Origin: JBNNGK01 sp050268245
Lineage (GTDB): Bacteria > Pseudomonadota > Gammaproteobacteria > Enterobacterales > Enterobacteriaceae
DNA length: 64,000 bases
NCBI RefSeq assembly: GCF_050268245.1
Contig: NZ_JBNNGK010000011.1
Location: forward strand, 62,001-126,000
Reading direction: 5' to 3'
Shown: one piece after another, positions 55,754-64,000 of the stretch
Layout of the letters: each line of letters starts with the position of its first letter
How positions within the stretch are numbered: position 1 is the first letter of the stretch
Program-made: the position numbers and the translations under genes
The notes under the pieces: generated by a model
The model's database searches: none
The model's input: the letters and a program-made list of their open reading frames with translations, nothing else
What the model was told of the DNA's origin: nothing

Positions 55754-56143
55754 TTATTTACCGCGGGTTAGCTTCTCCAGATCGGATTCGATTTCTGCGA
55801 TCTTGTTTGATACAACGGCTTCCAAGTGGTGCAGATCTTCTAGGATCTTACGTTTCAGATCGACTTCCACCCGATCGCGTTTGCACAGTTTATCCAGCTC
55901 GTCGATGACATAACGCAGGTTGGGATTAATCTCGTGGATTTCTTTGTAACCCTGGCCTGAATTATCTGCTACCACGGTTTTGCGCTGGCGCGGATATTTG
56001 AACTTCACGCTTTTGGCAAAAAATTCGCCTTTGTCCTTACGAAAATAAATCTTGAGAATATCGTTATTGGCCTCTTGTCGCAGGCTATAGCGATCGATAT
56101 CTTCCGGTTGATTAATGCCCAAGCTTTTCAAGTTATCGTACAT
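55754..56143 (-). CDS. yaeH: UPF0325/DUF3461 family protein YaeH
   Basis: A 129-residue, highly charged protein of the YaeH family (MYDNLKSLGINQPEDIDRYS), with a predicted helical, coiled-coil-like C-terminus. Function unknown. In E. coli yaeH sits directly beside dapD, as here. Confidence 0.93.
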   Translation of the reverse strand: MYDNLKSLGINQPEDIDRYSLRQEANNDILKIYFRKDKGEFFAKSVKFKYPRQRKTVVADNSGQGYKEIHEINPNLRYVIDELDKLCKRDRVEVDLKRKILEDLHHLEAVVSNKIAEIESDLEKLTRGK

Positions 56144-56294
56144 ATGGCGCCCCTCTAATAAGTTTTATTCCACGGTATTACCCTGATGACGTGCCGCGAT
56201 AGCGTTGTAACCGTCTTGCTGCAACACCCATTGCATCAGATATCATTATGGCGAAAATATGATGCTGTAACGGTGACGGCGTCTGAAATGCAGG

Positions 56295-56324
56295 CAAAAA
56301 AATAGCGGGTAATTCACCCGCTAT
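56295..56324 (-). terminator. Terminator of dapD
   Basis: ATAGCGGGT / ACCCGCTAT 9-bp stem with a 5-base loop, followed on the minus strand by T residues, 7 bases past the dapD stop. Confidence 0.92.
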
Positions 56325-56330
56325 GTCAGT

Positions 56331-57155
56331 TTAGTCGATAGTACGTAATAACTCATTAATACCGACTTTACCACGCGTTTTGGCGTCGACTTTCTTGACG
56401 ATGATGGCGCAGTAGAGGCTGTAGGAACCGTCTTTGGAAGGCAGGTTGCCTGAAACCACCACAGAACCGGCTGGGACGCGGCCGTAATGTACTTCACCCG
56501 TTTCACGATCGTAGATTTTGGTGCTTTGGCCGAGGTAGACCCCCATCGAGATCACGGAGCCTTCTTCGACAATCACACCTTCTACGACTTCAGAGCGTGC
56601 GCCGATGAAGCAGTTATCTTCGATGATGGTGGGATTCGCCTGTAGTGGCTCAAGCACGCCACCGATGCCGACGCCACCTGACAGGTGAACGTTTTTACCG
56701 ATCTGAGCGCAAGAGCCAACGGTAGCCCAGGTGTCGACCATTGAACCCTCGTCAACGTAAGCGCCGATGTTGACATAAGAAGGCATCAATACGGTGTTGC
56801 GTGCGATATAGGCTCCTTGACGGACGCTGGCCGGTGGCACAACGCGGAAGCCTTCTTTCTGGAAACGCGCTTCGTCGTAGTCGGCGAATTTCATGGGTAC
56901 TTTATCGTAATAACGGGTTTCTGCACCGTCCATGACCTTGTTGTCGTTGATGCGGAAAGAGAGCAGCACGGCTTTTTTTAGCCATTGATGGGTAACCCAT
57001 TGACCATCGATTTTTTCGGCAACGCGCAATGCGCCGCTGTCGAGCAGGCCAATAACTTGGTTTACCGCTTCACGCGTTACGGTGTCAACGCTTGCTGGTG
57101 TGATATCCGCTCGGCGTTCGAAGGCGCTTTCAATAACGTTCTGTAATTGCTGCAT
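56331..57155 (-). CDS. dapD: Tetrahydrodipicolinate N-succinyltransferase
   Basis: A 274-residue left-handed beta-helix (hexapeptide-repeat) acyltransferase for lysine/diaminopimelate synthesis. The hexapeptide repeat stretch runs from about residue 100 to 250, with LSGGVGIGGVLEP and CFIGARSEVVEGV. It is the same length as E. coli DapD. Together with lysA in this window it serves the lysine pathway. Confidence 0.97.
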   Translation of the reverse strand: MQQLQNVIESAFERRADITPASVDTVTREAVNQVIGLLDSGALRVAEKIDGQWVTHQWLKKAVLLSFRINDNKVMDGAETRYYDKVPMKFADYDEARFQKEGFRVVPPASVRQGAYIARNTVLMPSYVNIGAYVDEGSMVDTWATVGSCAQIGKNVHLSGGVGIGGVLEPLQANPTIIEDNCFIGARSEVVEGVIVEEGSVISMGVYLGQSTKIYDRETGEVHYGRVPAGSVVVSGNLPSKDGSYSLYCAIIVKKVDAKTRGKVGINELLRTID

Positions 57156-57194
57156 TCTGTTTTCGTCTCGTCTTGATGTATTTAGCTAAAATTT

Positions 57195-57256
57195 ACCGGT
57201 TTACCCAAAAGATTTCGAGTGGCAGCTAACGGCACTGCCGCTTGAAAGATGAAGGA
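57195..57256. repeat. Short ERIC-like palindrome between dapD and glnD
   Basis: The gap holds an imperfect palindrome whose arms (GATTTCGAGTGGCAG and CTGCCGCTTGAAAGAT) resemble the ends of ERIC elements, including the CTTGAAAGATGAAGGATATA-type terminus. It is about half the ERIC length, so it may be an internally deleted copy. Confidence 0.6.
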
Positions 57257-57260
57257 TATA

Positions 57261-59939
57261 TCACATTTTATCGTTTGGATTGAGTGCCTCTGTCAACCGT
57301 TGTTCCAACTTTCTACGCGTCTCGGCATTCAAGGCGCGCCGTTCGCCATCGGCCAAAATAAATAAATCCTCAACCCGTTCGCCGATGGTGGAAATGCGCG
57401 CACCGTGTAGCGAAAGGCCCAGATCGGCAAACACTTCGCCGACTCTTGCCAGCAGGCCCGGCTGGTCTAACGCGGTCAATTCGAGATAGCTCCGCCGGTC
57501 GGTATGGGTCGGCAAGAAACTGGCCTCGGTCGGTACGCTGAAGTGTCGCAGTTTTGACGACGGGCGGCGCATCCGTGGCGGCTGATAATCCCGTTGGGTC
57601 ACCGCCTGTAGTAATGCCTGACGGATGGCCGCGTGACGATCTTGTGCCAGCGGACTACCGTCGGGTTCCAAAACGATAAAGGTGTCCATCGCCATACCGT
57701 CGCGGTTAGTGAAGATTTGCGCGTCGTGTACGCTAAGATTGCGCCGATCCATTTCACCGGCCACGGCGGCAAAGAGGTAAGGGCGGTCTGGACTCCAGAT
57801 GAATATTTCCGTGCCGCCGCGTGTTGCTTGGCGGCTGACTAATACCAACGGTTCGGTTGAATCATGAGCCAGTAAGTGACGCGCATGCCAGGCTAGCTGG
57901 TTTGGTGAGTGGCGTAGGAAGTAATCAGCGCGACAGCGGCTCCAGATACGGTGTAGAGCCTCCTCATCGATATTGTCCATGCGCAGCAACGCTAAGGCTT
58001 GTAAACGGTGATGCCGCACGCGCTCGCGCAGATCTGGGCTATTTTGCATGCCGCGGCGCAGTTGTTTTTCGGTGGCGAAATAGAGCTCGCGCAACAGGCT
58101 TTGCTTCCAACTGTTCCACAGCGTTTCATTGGTGGCACAAATATCAGCGACCGTTAGGCAGACCAGATAACGTAGCCGAGTTTCGCTCTGCACTTCGGCG
58201 CTAAACTGTTGTATCACGGTGGGATCTTGAATATCGCGGCGTTGGGCAGTCACCGACATCAGAAGATGACAACGCACCAGCCAAGAGATCAGTAGTGTCT
58301 CGCGCGAGTTCAGGCCATGCAGTTTGGCAAATTCAATCACATCTTCTGCGCCAAGAATGGAGTGATCGCCACCGCGCCCTTTGGCGATATCATGAAACAG
58401 CGCGGCGATAAGCAGCAATTCCGGGTGAGGCAGGCGTGGATACAGTTCGACACACAAAGGATGGCGTGGGCGAGTGTCTTCATCGGCAAAGCTTTCCAGT
58501 TTTTGCAGTACGCGAATAGTGTGCTCATCCACGGTATAAGCATGGAACAGGTCGAACTGCATTTGGCCGACGATTTTCCCCCACTGCGGCATATAAGCCC
58601 ATAGCACACTGTGGCGATGCATCGGCAGCAATGCGCGTGAAACGGCCCCTGGATGGCGAAGGATCGCCATAAACAACTCACGAGCCTCCGGGATAGTGCA
58701 CAACGGTTGTTGGAGATGGCGACGCGCGTGGCGTAGTTGCCGCACGGTGGTGGAATAGATGCCTTTAATTTCGCGGTTGTGCACCATGAGGTAAAACATT
58801 CGCATAATGGCTTCAGGCTGGCGGATAAACAGCGTTTCATCACGTAAGTCAATCAACGCACCGCGCAGTTGGAAATCATCGTTTAACGGACGTGGCTTCT
58901 CTGTGGCGTCCAGTGCCAGAATGGCCTCATCGAATAGTTGTAGCAGCATGTGGTTCAGTTCGCTGACGCGGCGCGTCATGCGATAAAAATCCTTCATCAT
59001 GCGTTCGACAGGTTCGTTGCCTTCCCCCTCATAACACAACAATTGCGCGACGCTAAGTTGACGATCGAACAATAAGCGGTTGTCGTAGCGCGTCAACATG
59101 AGGTGAAGCGCAAAACGAATGCGCCAGAGGAAGCTCTGACATTCGTTAAGTTCGTTGCGCTCGGCTTGCGTCAAGAAGCCAAAACCGACCATTTCATCTA
59201 GCGAGGTTGCGCCAAAGTGACGGCGCGCAACCCACAGCAAAGTATGGATGTCACGTAAGCCGCCTGGGCTGCTTTTGATGTCAGGCTCGAGGTTATAACT
59301 GGTGCCGTGATAGCGTTGATGGCGTTCCTGCTGTTCGGTGATTTTCGCATCGAAGAACTCAGGCGATGGCCAAAAGCCGTCGCTGAAGATGTGCTTTTGC
59401 ATTTGTAGAAACAGCGCAACGTCACCGCAGATCATGCGGGACTCAATCAGATTAGTGGCGACGGTTAAATCAGCCAATCCTTCGAGCAAACACTCTTCTA
59501 GCGAGCGAACACTGTGGCCGACTTCCAGCTTCAAATCCCACAGTAGCGTGATGAATTCGCCAACCCGTGAGGCTTGGCTGTCACTCAGGCGCTGCTGGCT
59601 GAGTACCAGCACATCGATGTCTGAAAGCGGGTGAAGCTCACCGCGTCCATAGCCGCCAACGGCTACCAGCGCGACCTCAGGAAAGGTATCAAAACCGTAG
59701 AACGTCCATAGCCGCCGCAACAGGCGATCGATAAATTCACTGCGTGCCGCTATCAGGCATTCGGCCGTTGAGCCGCAATTAAACGCCGCCGCCAACCATT
59801 GATGAAACTGTTCCAGCCGTTGTTTTAGGGCAACGCAGTTAATCTCCTCATCGCTATACACGTTGGGATAATCAGGTTGCGTCAGTTCGGCCTGTGGCGG
59901 AATGGCCGAAGTCGCTTGCTCTCGAAAGTGATCAGACAT
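57261..59939 (-). CDS. glnD: Bifunctional uridylyltransferase GlnD
   Basis: A roughly 892-residue protein that uridylylates and deuridylylates the PII proteins GlnB/GlnK according to glutamine. It has a nucleotidyltransferase domain with GGYGRGELHPLSDIDVLVLS, an HD hydrolase domain with LFHDIAKGRGGDHS, and two C-terminal ACT domains. The ATG at 59939 is preferred; an upstream in-frame ATG at 59966 would sit inside the map terminator hairpin. Confidence 0.97.
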   Translation of the reverse strand: MSDHFREQATSAIPPQAELTQPDYPNVYSDEEINCVALKQRLEQFHQWLAAAFNCGSTAECLIAARSEFIDRLLRRLWTFYGFDTFPEVALVAVGGYGRGELHPLSDIDVLVLSQQRLSDSQASRVGEFITLLWDLKLEVGHSVRSLEECLLEGLADLTVATNLIESRMICGDVALFLQMQKHIFSDGFWPSPEFFDAKITEQQERHQRYHGTSYNLEPDIKSSPGGLRDIHTLLWVARRHFGATSLDEMVGFGFLTQAERNELNECQSFLWRIRFALHLMLTRYDNRLLFDRQLSVAQLLCYEGEGNEPVERMMKDFYRMTRRVSELNHMLLQLFDEAILALDATEKPRPLNDDFQLRGALIDLRDETLFIRQPEAIMRMFYLMVHNREIKGIYSTTVRQLRHARRHLQQPLCTIPEARELFMAILRHPGAVSRALLPMHRHSVLWAYMPQWGKIVGQMQFDLFHAYTVDEHTIRVLQKLESFADEDTRPRHPLCVELYPRLPHPELLLIAALFHDIAKGRGGDHSILGAEDVIEFAKLHGLNSRETLLISWLVRCHLLMSVTAQRRDIQDPTVIQQFSAEVQSETRLRYLVCLTVADICATNETLWNSWKQSLLRELYFATEKQLRRGMQNSPDLRERVRHHRLQALALLRMDNIDEEALHRIWSRCRADYFLRHSPNQLAWHARHLLAHDSTEPLVLVSRQATRGGTEIFIWSPDRPYLFAAVAGEMDRRNLSVHDAQIFTNRDGMAMDTFIVLEPDGSPLAQDRHAAIRQALLQAVTQRDYQPPRMRRPSSKLRHFSVPTEASFLPTHTDRRSYLELTALDQPGLLARVGEVFADLGLSLHGARISTIGERVEDLFILADGERRALNAETRRKLEQRLTEALNPNDKM

Positions 59940-59951
59940 TGGATGCCCCAT

Positions 59952-59975
59952 AAAAAAGGCCGGCAAAAGCCGGCC
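59952..59975 (-). terminator. Terminator of map
   Basis: GGCCGGC / GCCGGCC stem with a 4-base loop, followed on the minus strand by six T residues, immediately upstream of the glnD start. Confidence 0.9.
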
Positions 59976-60007
59976 TATTATGCATTCGTAGTGCGCCGAA
60001 GCCGCAC

Positions 60008-60802
60008 TTACATCTCATGCGTAATGATGTTGGGGATGGTGTCATCCTTCCGCAACGTCATTATCTCGCAGCCGTTTTCAGTGACCACAATAGTATGCTC
60101 ATACTGCGCCGACAAGCTGCGATCTTTAGTTTTTACCGTCCAACCATCTTTCATGGTGCGGATACGGAAATCGCCCGCATTCACCATCGGTTCAATGGTG
60201 AATGTCATACCCGGTTGCAATACTACGCCACCGTCATCCGCGTCATAGTGCAGTACCTGCGGTTCTTCGTGGAATACTTCACCAATGCCGTGACCACAGT
60301 ATTCACGCACTACGGAGAAATTCTCTGCTTCTACGAACTGCTGAATGGCTTTACCCAACGCACGCAAGCGGATACCAGGCTTGACCATTTTTAAGGCCAG
60401 ATACAGGCTTTCTTGCGTGATGCGACAAAGACGCTCGCCAAGGATGGTCGGTTTACCTACCTGGAACATTTTCGAGGTATCACCGTGCCAGCCATCTTTA
60501 ATAACGGTGACATCAATATTGACGATATCGCCATCTTTTAGCGTCTTGTCATCGCTTGGGATGCCGTGGCAGACCACTTCGTTGACTGAGATACACACCG
60601 ACTTAGGGAAACCGTGGTAGCCCAGACAAGCTGAGATGGCCTGCTGCTTTTCGGTAATGTACTCGTGACAGATACGATCCAGCTCGCCGGTGGTCACGCC
60701 AGGAATGACGTAGGGTTCGATAATCTCCAGCACTTCGGCTGCCAGACGGCCGGCCACGCGCATTTTTTGGATGTCATCAGGTGTTTTGATTGAGATTGCC
60801 AT
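60008..60802 (-). CDS. map: Methionine aminopeptidase, type I
   Basis: A 264-residue MetAP that removes the initiator methionine from nascent proteins. The metal ligands are within NIDVTVIKDGWHGDTSKMF, GHGIGEVFHEEP and FTIEPMVNAG. The ATG at 60802 gives the E. coli length; the extension to 60841 is not supported. Divergent from rpsB. Confidence 0.97.
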   Translation of the reverse strand: MAISIKTPDDIQKMRVAGRLAAEVLEIIEPYVIPGVTTGELDRICHEYITEKQQAISACLGYHGFPKSVCISVNEVVCHGIPSDDKTLKDGDIVNIDVTVIKDGWHGDTSKMFQVGKPTILGERLCRITQESLYLALKMVKPGIRLRALGKAIQQFVEAENFSVVREYCGHGIGEVFHEEPQVLHYDADDGGVVLQPGMTFTIEPMVNAGDFRIRTMKDGWTVKTKDRSLSAQYEHTIVVTENGCEIMTLRKDDTIPNIITHEM

Positions 60803-61115
60803 GAAATTCGTCCGCAGGTGTGTCGAGAGTGCCGACAACAATAATAATAAGGGCAGATGATTATGGTATCAGCCCGGTGGGGCGCTGCCAAATTTCATTT
60901 CCTGCTGGCATCGATGGCGGGAGAATCCCCACCCAAAACAGGGTACCTATCACGGAAACAGGCGATGTTAGTGTGGGAAAGGTGAGCACAGGCAGGAGGC
61001 GGTTGGTATCTAAGGCGGCGTTCATCATACCGTTGGCTAGGGGACAGACGACCTAAACGTGCCCCCTGACCGCTCTATATCGGCCGAACGAAGCGCGGTG
61101 AAGGCGCAACAAAAG
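60803..61115. other. Divergent region between map and rpsB
   Basis: About 310 bases between the divergent genes, upstream of the rpsB promoter. Apart from the map promoter region, which must lie at its start, I saw no ORF, RNA or repeat here. Confidence 0.4.
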
Positions 61116-61145
61116 TTGGAGTTGGTGACGGGTTTATGGTATAAA
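61116..61145 (+). promoter_or_regulatory. rpsB promoter
   Basis: TTGGAG (-35) and TATAAA (-10) are separated by 18 bases, followed by the GC-rich discriminator GCGCGCC typical of ribosomal-protein promoters under stringent control. The start near 61152 leaves a long leader of about 195 bases. Confidence 0.75.
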
Positions 61146-61151
61146 GCGCGC

Positions 61152-61346
61152 CGGCGATCCGCTCTTCGTCCTAGTGACGAGGGCAGAGATTGTCGAAAAT
61201 ACTTTAACTGCACTCACATTGTGTAAATAACACACACGTATCGGCACATACGCCGGGGTGCCTCAAGTGAAGCGTTTTATCACTCTGGGGTCGGCGTTAT
61301 GGGATACGTGGAGGCATAACCCCAATTAATCTATAGAGGTTTAATC
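61152..61346 (+). promoter_or_regulatory. rpsB leader (S2 autoregulatory region, t44/tff area)
   Basis: The long leader can fold. GGGGT at 61255-61259 pairs with ACCCC at 61319-61323, GCCTC (61260-61264) pairs with GAGGC (61311-61315), and AGTGA pairs with TCACT inside. E. coli has the T44 (tff) RNA in this same leader, and S2 binds the leader to repress rpsB-tsf translation. The pairing pattern is visible; that S2 binds here is inference. Confidence 0.65.
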
Positions 61347-62072
61347 ATGGCAACTGTTTCCATGCGCGACATGCTCCAGGCTGGTGTACACTTCGGTCAC
61401 CAGACCCGTTACTGGAACCCGAAAATGAAGCCTTTCATCTTCGGCGCTCGTAACAAGGTTCACATCATCAACCTGGAGAAGACCGTACCAATGTTCAACG
61501 AAGCTCTGGCTGAGTTGACCAAGATTTCTTCCCGTAAAGGTAAAATCCTGTTCGTTGGTACCAAACGCGCAGCAAGCGAAGCGGTAAAAGAAGCTGCACA
61601 CAACTGCGACCAGTTCTTCGTGAACCATCGTTGGTTGGGCGGCATGCTGACTAACTGGAAAACCGTTCGTCAGTCCATCAAACGTTTGAAAGATCTGGAA
61701 ACTCAGTCTCAAGACGGCACCTTCGACAAGCTGACCAAGAAAGAAGCGCTGATGCGTACTCGTGAATTGGATAAGCTGGAAAACTCTCTGGGTGGTATCA
61801 AAGACATGGGCGGTCTGCCAGACGCGCTGTTTGTTATCGATGCCGATCACGAGCACATCGCGATCAAAGAAGCCAACAACTTGGGTATCCCGGTATTCTC
61901 TATCGTTGATACCAACTCCGATCCAGACGGCGTTGACTTCATCATTCCGGGTAACGACGACGCAATCCGTGCAGTTAACCTGTACCTGACCGCCGTTGCT
62001 GCTGCTGTTCGTGAAGGTCGTTCTCAAGATCTGGCCGTTCAGGCGGAAGAAAGCTTCGTAGAAGCTGAATAA
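61347..62072 (+). CDS. rpsB: Small-subunit ribosomal protein uS2
   Basis: A 241-residue S2, the same length as E. coli, on the 30S surface near the platform. Signature VSMRDMLQAGVHFGHQTRYW at the start and the later DQFFVNHRWLGGMLTN block. It precedes tsf as in the conserved rpsB-tsf-pyrH order. AGAGG lies before the ATG. Confidence 0.98.
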   Translation: MATVSMRDMLQAGVHFGHQTRYWNPKMKPFIFGARNKVHIINLEKTVPMFNEALAELTKISSRKGKILFVGTKRAASEAVKEAAHNCDQFFVNHRWLGGMLTNWKTVRQSIKRLKDLETQSQDGTFDKLTKKEALMRTRELDKLENSLGGIKDMGGLPDALFVIDADHEHIAIKEANNLGIPVFSIVDTNSDPDGVDFIIPGNDDAIRAVNLYLTAVAAAVREGRSQDLAVQAEESFVEAE

Positions 62073-62126
62073 TAAGGCAAGCTCGAACGCGAGCCCTTAT
62101 TAACCAGGTATTGACATATGTTGGTT

Positions 62127-62153
62127 AGGGGGGCCCCTTAAAGGCCCCCTTTG
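62127..62153 (+). terminator. Partial terminator between rpsB and tsf
   Basis: AGGGGG(G)CC / GGCCCCCT stem followed by only three T residues. In E. coli, a similar rpsB-tsf hairpin causes partial termination, giving less tsf than rpsB; that is the likely role here. Confidence 0.7.
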
Positions 62154-62167
62154 CTTATCTGAATGAG

Positions 62168-62298
62168 AACCCTACCCAATATTCGAGTTGCGGTAAGTCG
62201 GCAACTGAGCCCTCCGCCAGCCGCTTGGTGAGCCAAGTGACTGGGTTGAGAGACGGTTGTAAACCCAGCGGCGGCTCGAAAGATGAAGGGTAAATCTC
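62168..62298. repeat. ERIC element between rpsB and tsf
   Basis: A ~131-base imperfect palindrome with ERIC-type ends (ACCCTACCCAATATTCGAG and GCTCGAAAGATGAAGGGTA) and a central AAGTGACTGGGTTGAGAG core similar to the ERIC consensus AAGTGACTGGGGTGAG. ERICs are ~127-bp intergenic repeats of Enterobacterales. It lies in the rpsB-tsf transcript, just upstream of the tsf ribosome-binding region. Confidence 0.8.
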
Positions 62299-62325
62299 CG
62301 AGCGAGATAACCGAGGAATAAAGAA

Positions 62326-63177
62326 ATGGCTGATATTACCGCTGCCCTGGTAAAAGAACTGCGTGAGCGTACTGGCGCAGGCATGATGGATTGCAAAAAG
62401 TCGCTGGTCGAATCCAATGGCGACATCGAGCTGGCAATCGAAAACATGCGTAAATCTGGTGCGATCAAAGCTGCGAAAAAAGCAGGCAACGTTGCTGCTG
62501 ACGGCGTGATCAAAACCAAGATCGAAGGCAACTACGGTGTGATTCTGGAAGTTAACTGCCAGACTGACTTCGTTGCTAAAGATGCTGGTTTCCAGGCGTT
62601 TGCAGATAAAGTGTTGGATGCCGCGGTTGCTGGCAAAATCACTGACGTTGACGTGCTGAAAGCTCAGTTCGAAGAAGAGCGCGTAGCGCTGGTGGCAAAA
62701 ATCGGTGAGAACATCAACATTCGCCGCGTTGCGTCCCTGGAAGGCGATGTGCTGGGTAGCTACCTGCACGGTGCTCGTATCGGCGTTCTGATTGCCGCGA
62801 CAGGCGCAGACGAAGAACTGGTTAAGCAGCTGGCAATGCACGTTGCAGCAAGCAAACCAGAGTTCGTTAAGCCTGAAGATGTGTCTGCTGAAGTGGTAGA
62901 GAAAGAGTACCAGGTTCAGTTGGACATCGCGATGCAATCTGGCAAACCGAAAGAAATCGCAGAGAAAATGGTTGAAGGCCGCATGAAGAAATTCACCGGT
63001 GAAGTTTCTCTGACCGGTCAGCCTTTCGTTATGGATCCAAGCAAAACCGTTGGTCAACTGCTGAAAGAGCAGGGTGCAGACGTTGTTAACTTCATCCGTT
63101 TCGAAGTGGGTGAAGGCATCGAGAAAGTTGAAAGTGACTTTGCTGCTGAAGTTGCAGCAATGAGCAAACAGTCTTAA
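62326..63177 (+). CDS. tsf: Translation elongation factor Ts
   Basis: A 283-residue EF-Ts that reloads EF-Tu with GTP. The opening ADITAALVKELRERTGAGMM with DCKKSL and the TDFVA-containing core motif match E. coli. ERIC DNA lies just upstream. Usual rpsB-tsf-pyrH order. Confidence 0.98.
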   Translation: MADITAALVKELRERTGAGMMDCKKSLVESNGDIELAIENMRKSGAIKAAKKAGNVAADGVIKTKIEGNYGVILEVNCQTDFVAKDAGFQAFADKVLDAAVAGKITDVDVLKAQFEEERVALVAKIGENINIRRVASLEGDVLGSYLHGARIGVLIAATGADEELVKQLAMHVAASKPEFVKPEDVSAEVVEKEYQVQLDIAMQSGKPKEIAEKMVEGRMKKFTGEVSLTGQPFVMDPSKTVGQLLKEQGADVVNFIRFEVGEGIEKVESDFAAEVAAMSKQS

Positions 63178-63188
63178 TGCCTGTTGAT

Positions 63189-63246
63189 GGGGCCGCCTCC
63201 GGGCGGTTCTATTTTATACCCCTTATACTGCGTTATTTGGGGTATA
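63189..63246 (+). promoter_or_regulatory. tsf terminator-like hairpin and tsf-pyrH inverted repeat
   Basis: Two palindromes lie between tsf and pyrH: CCGCC / GGCGG with following TTCTATTTTA at 63193-63213, and TATACCCC / GGGGTATA at about 63217-63245. The first resembles a terminator of tsf; the second may be part of the pyrH promoter region. Confidence 0.5.
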
Positions 63247-63362
63247 ACTTTATCCAGCCAGATTTACTCCGATGGCGAGCCCTGCTGGGTTATACTCTGC
63301 GCAGGTGTATTTCATCGGTAAAAACCCCCAATACTATTACTGCTGCTTAGGACAGACTAACC

Positions 63363-64000
63363 ATGGCAACCAATGCAAAACCCGTATATCAGCGTATCCT
63401 GCTCAAACTGAGCGGCGAGGCCCTGCAAGGCGCAGAAGGTTTTGGGATCGACGCTAGCGTTTTGGATCGCATGGCTCAGGAAGTAAAAGAGCTGGTCGAA
63501 CTGGGAATTCAAGTTGGTGTAGTTATTGGCGGTGGCAACTTGTTCCGTGGCGCGGGCTTAGCACAAGCCGGTATGAACCGCGTAGTGGGCGACCACATGG
63601 GAATGCTGGCTACCGTGATGAACGGCCTGGCTATGCGTGATGCACTGCACCGTGCCTATGTGAACGCCCGCCTGATGTCGGCTATTCCGCTGAACGGCGT
63701 GTGTGATAACTACAGTTGGGCAGAGGCGATCAGCCTGTTGCGTAACAACCGCGTGGTCATTTTTTCTGCCGGTACCGGCAACCCGTTCTTCACCACCGAT
63801 TCTGCGGCCTGTTTACGCGGGATTGAAATTGAAGCAGATGTGGTATTGAAAGCCACCAAAGTAGATGGTGTATACTCCGCTGATCCGGTCAAAAATCCGG
63901 ATGCAACGCTATACGAACAGTTGACCTATCAAGACGTCTTAGAGCGCGAGCTGAAAGTGATGGATCTGGCGGCGTTTACGCTGGCGCGCGATCACGGTCT
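63363..64000 (+). CDS. pyrH: UMP kinase, partial at the window end
   Basis: The first 212 residues of the amino-acid-kinase-fold UMP kinase, which phosphorylates UMP to UDP. Visible motifs are ILLKLSGEALQG near the N-terminus and VIGGGNLFRGAG, then VDGVYSADPVKNP. The gene runs off the end of the window. It follows rpsB-tsf, as in E. coli. Confidence 0.97.
   Translation, partial: MATNAKPVYQRILLKLSGEALQGAEGFGIDASVLDRMAQEVKELVELGIQVGVVIGGGNLFRGAGLAQAGMNRVVGDHMGMLATVMNGLAMRDALHRAYVNARLMSAIPLNGVCDNYSWAEAISLLRNNRVVIFSAGTGNPFFTTDSAACLRGIEIEADVVLKATKVDGVYSADPVKNPDATLYEQLTYQDVLERELKVMDLAAFTLARDHG

Noticed and set aside
61341..62027. 228-codon minus-strand frame
   Set aside because: Antisense to rpsB; a shadow of biased codon use in a highly expressed gene.
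62155..63057. 300-codon minus-strand frame
   Set aside because: Antisense to tsf and the ERIC element; codon-bias shadow.

Overview
The window is chromosomal DNA of an enterobacterium, most likely from Yersiniaceae (Serratia, Chania or Yersinia relatives). Most genes have close E. coli homologues in E. coli order, but the intergenic content, the accessory genes and one synteny junction differ from E. coli. The species call is an inference from protein similarity and gene order.

Left end (1-6900), accessory: the tail of a YojI-type peptide-export ABC transporter; a small unrecognised ORF; a NimT/CynX-type MFS exporter; an SbmA/YddA-type ABC transporter; and a DsbA-like gene plus a periplasmic metallo-beta-lactamase-fold gene, divergent from a LysR-type regulator.

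6990-22540: lysR/lysA, a LacI-type regulator of AscG type, galR with an operator, the OmrA/B small RNA, aas-lplT (lysophospholipid repair), a lone double-glycine-leader bacteriocin (microcin) precursor, tas, ygdR, ygdQ, mutH, a DnaA-box-rich gap matching the DARS2 locus, then rppH-ptsP.

22720-38457: lgt-thyA, the ppdA-ppdB-ygdB-ppdC pseudopilin cluster, and recC-ptrA-recB-recD (RecBCD plus protease III). 38483-49086: argA with ARG boxes, amiC, three tandem initiator tRNAs, mltA, tcdA, csdE/csdA, ygdI, the GcvB small RNA divergent from gcvA, ygdD and rlmM. 49176-55479: xni, ppnN, queF, syd, the CsrB small RNA with upstream UvrY-type boxes, and yqcC-truC-yqcA.

55754-64000: yaeH, dapD, glnD and map on the minus strand, then rpsB-tsf-pyrH on the plus strand. 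In E. coli this block lies far from yqcA, so position ~55.6 kb is a rearrangement junction relative to E. coli. An ERIC palindrome lies between rpsB and tsf, and a shorter relative lies between dapD and glnD.

The best candidate for something undescribed is the orphan microcin-like gene at 15487-15711. It has its own promoter and terminator, but no exporter, protease or immunity gene is visible nearby. The clearest non-coding features are OmrA/B, GcvB, CsrB, DARS2 and the rpsB leader.
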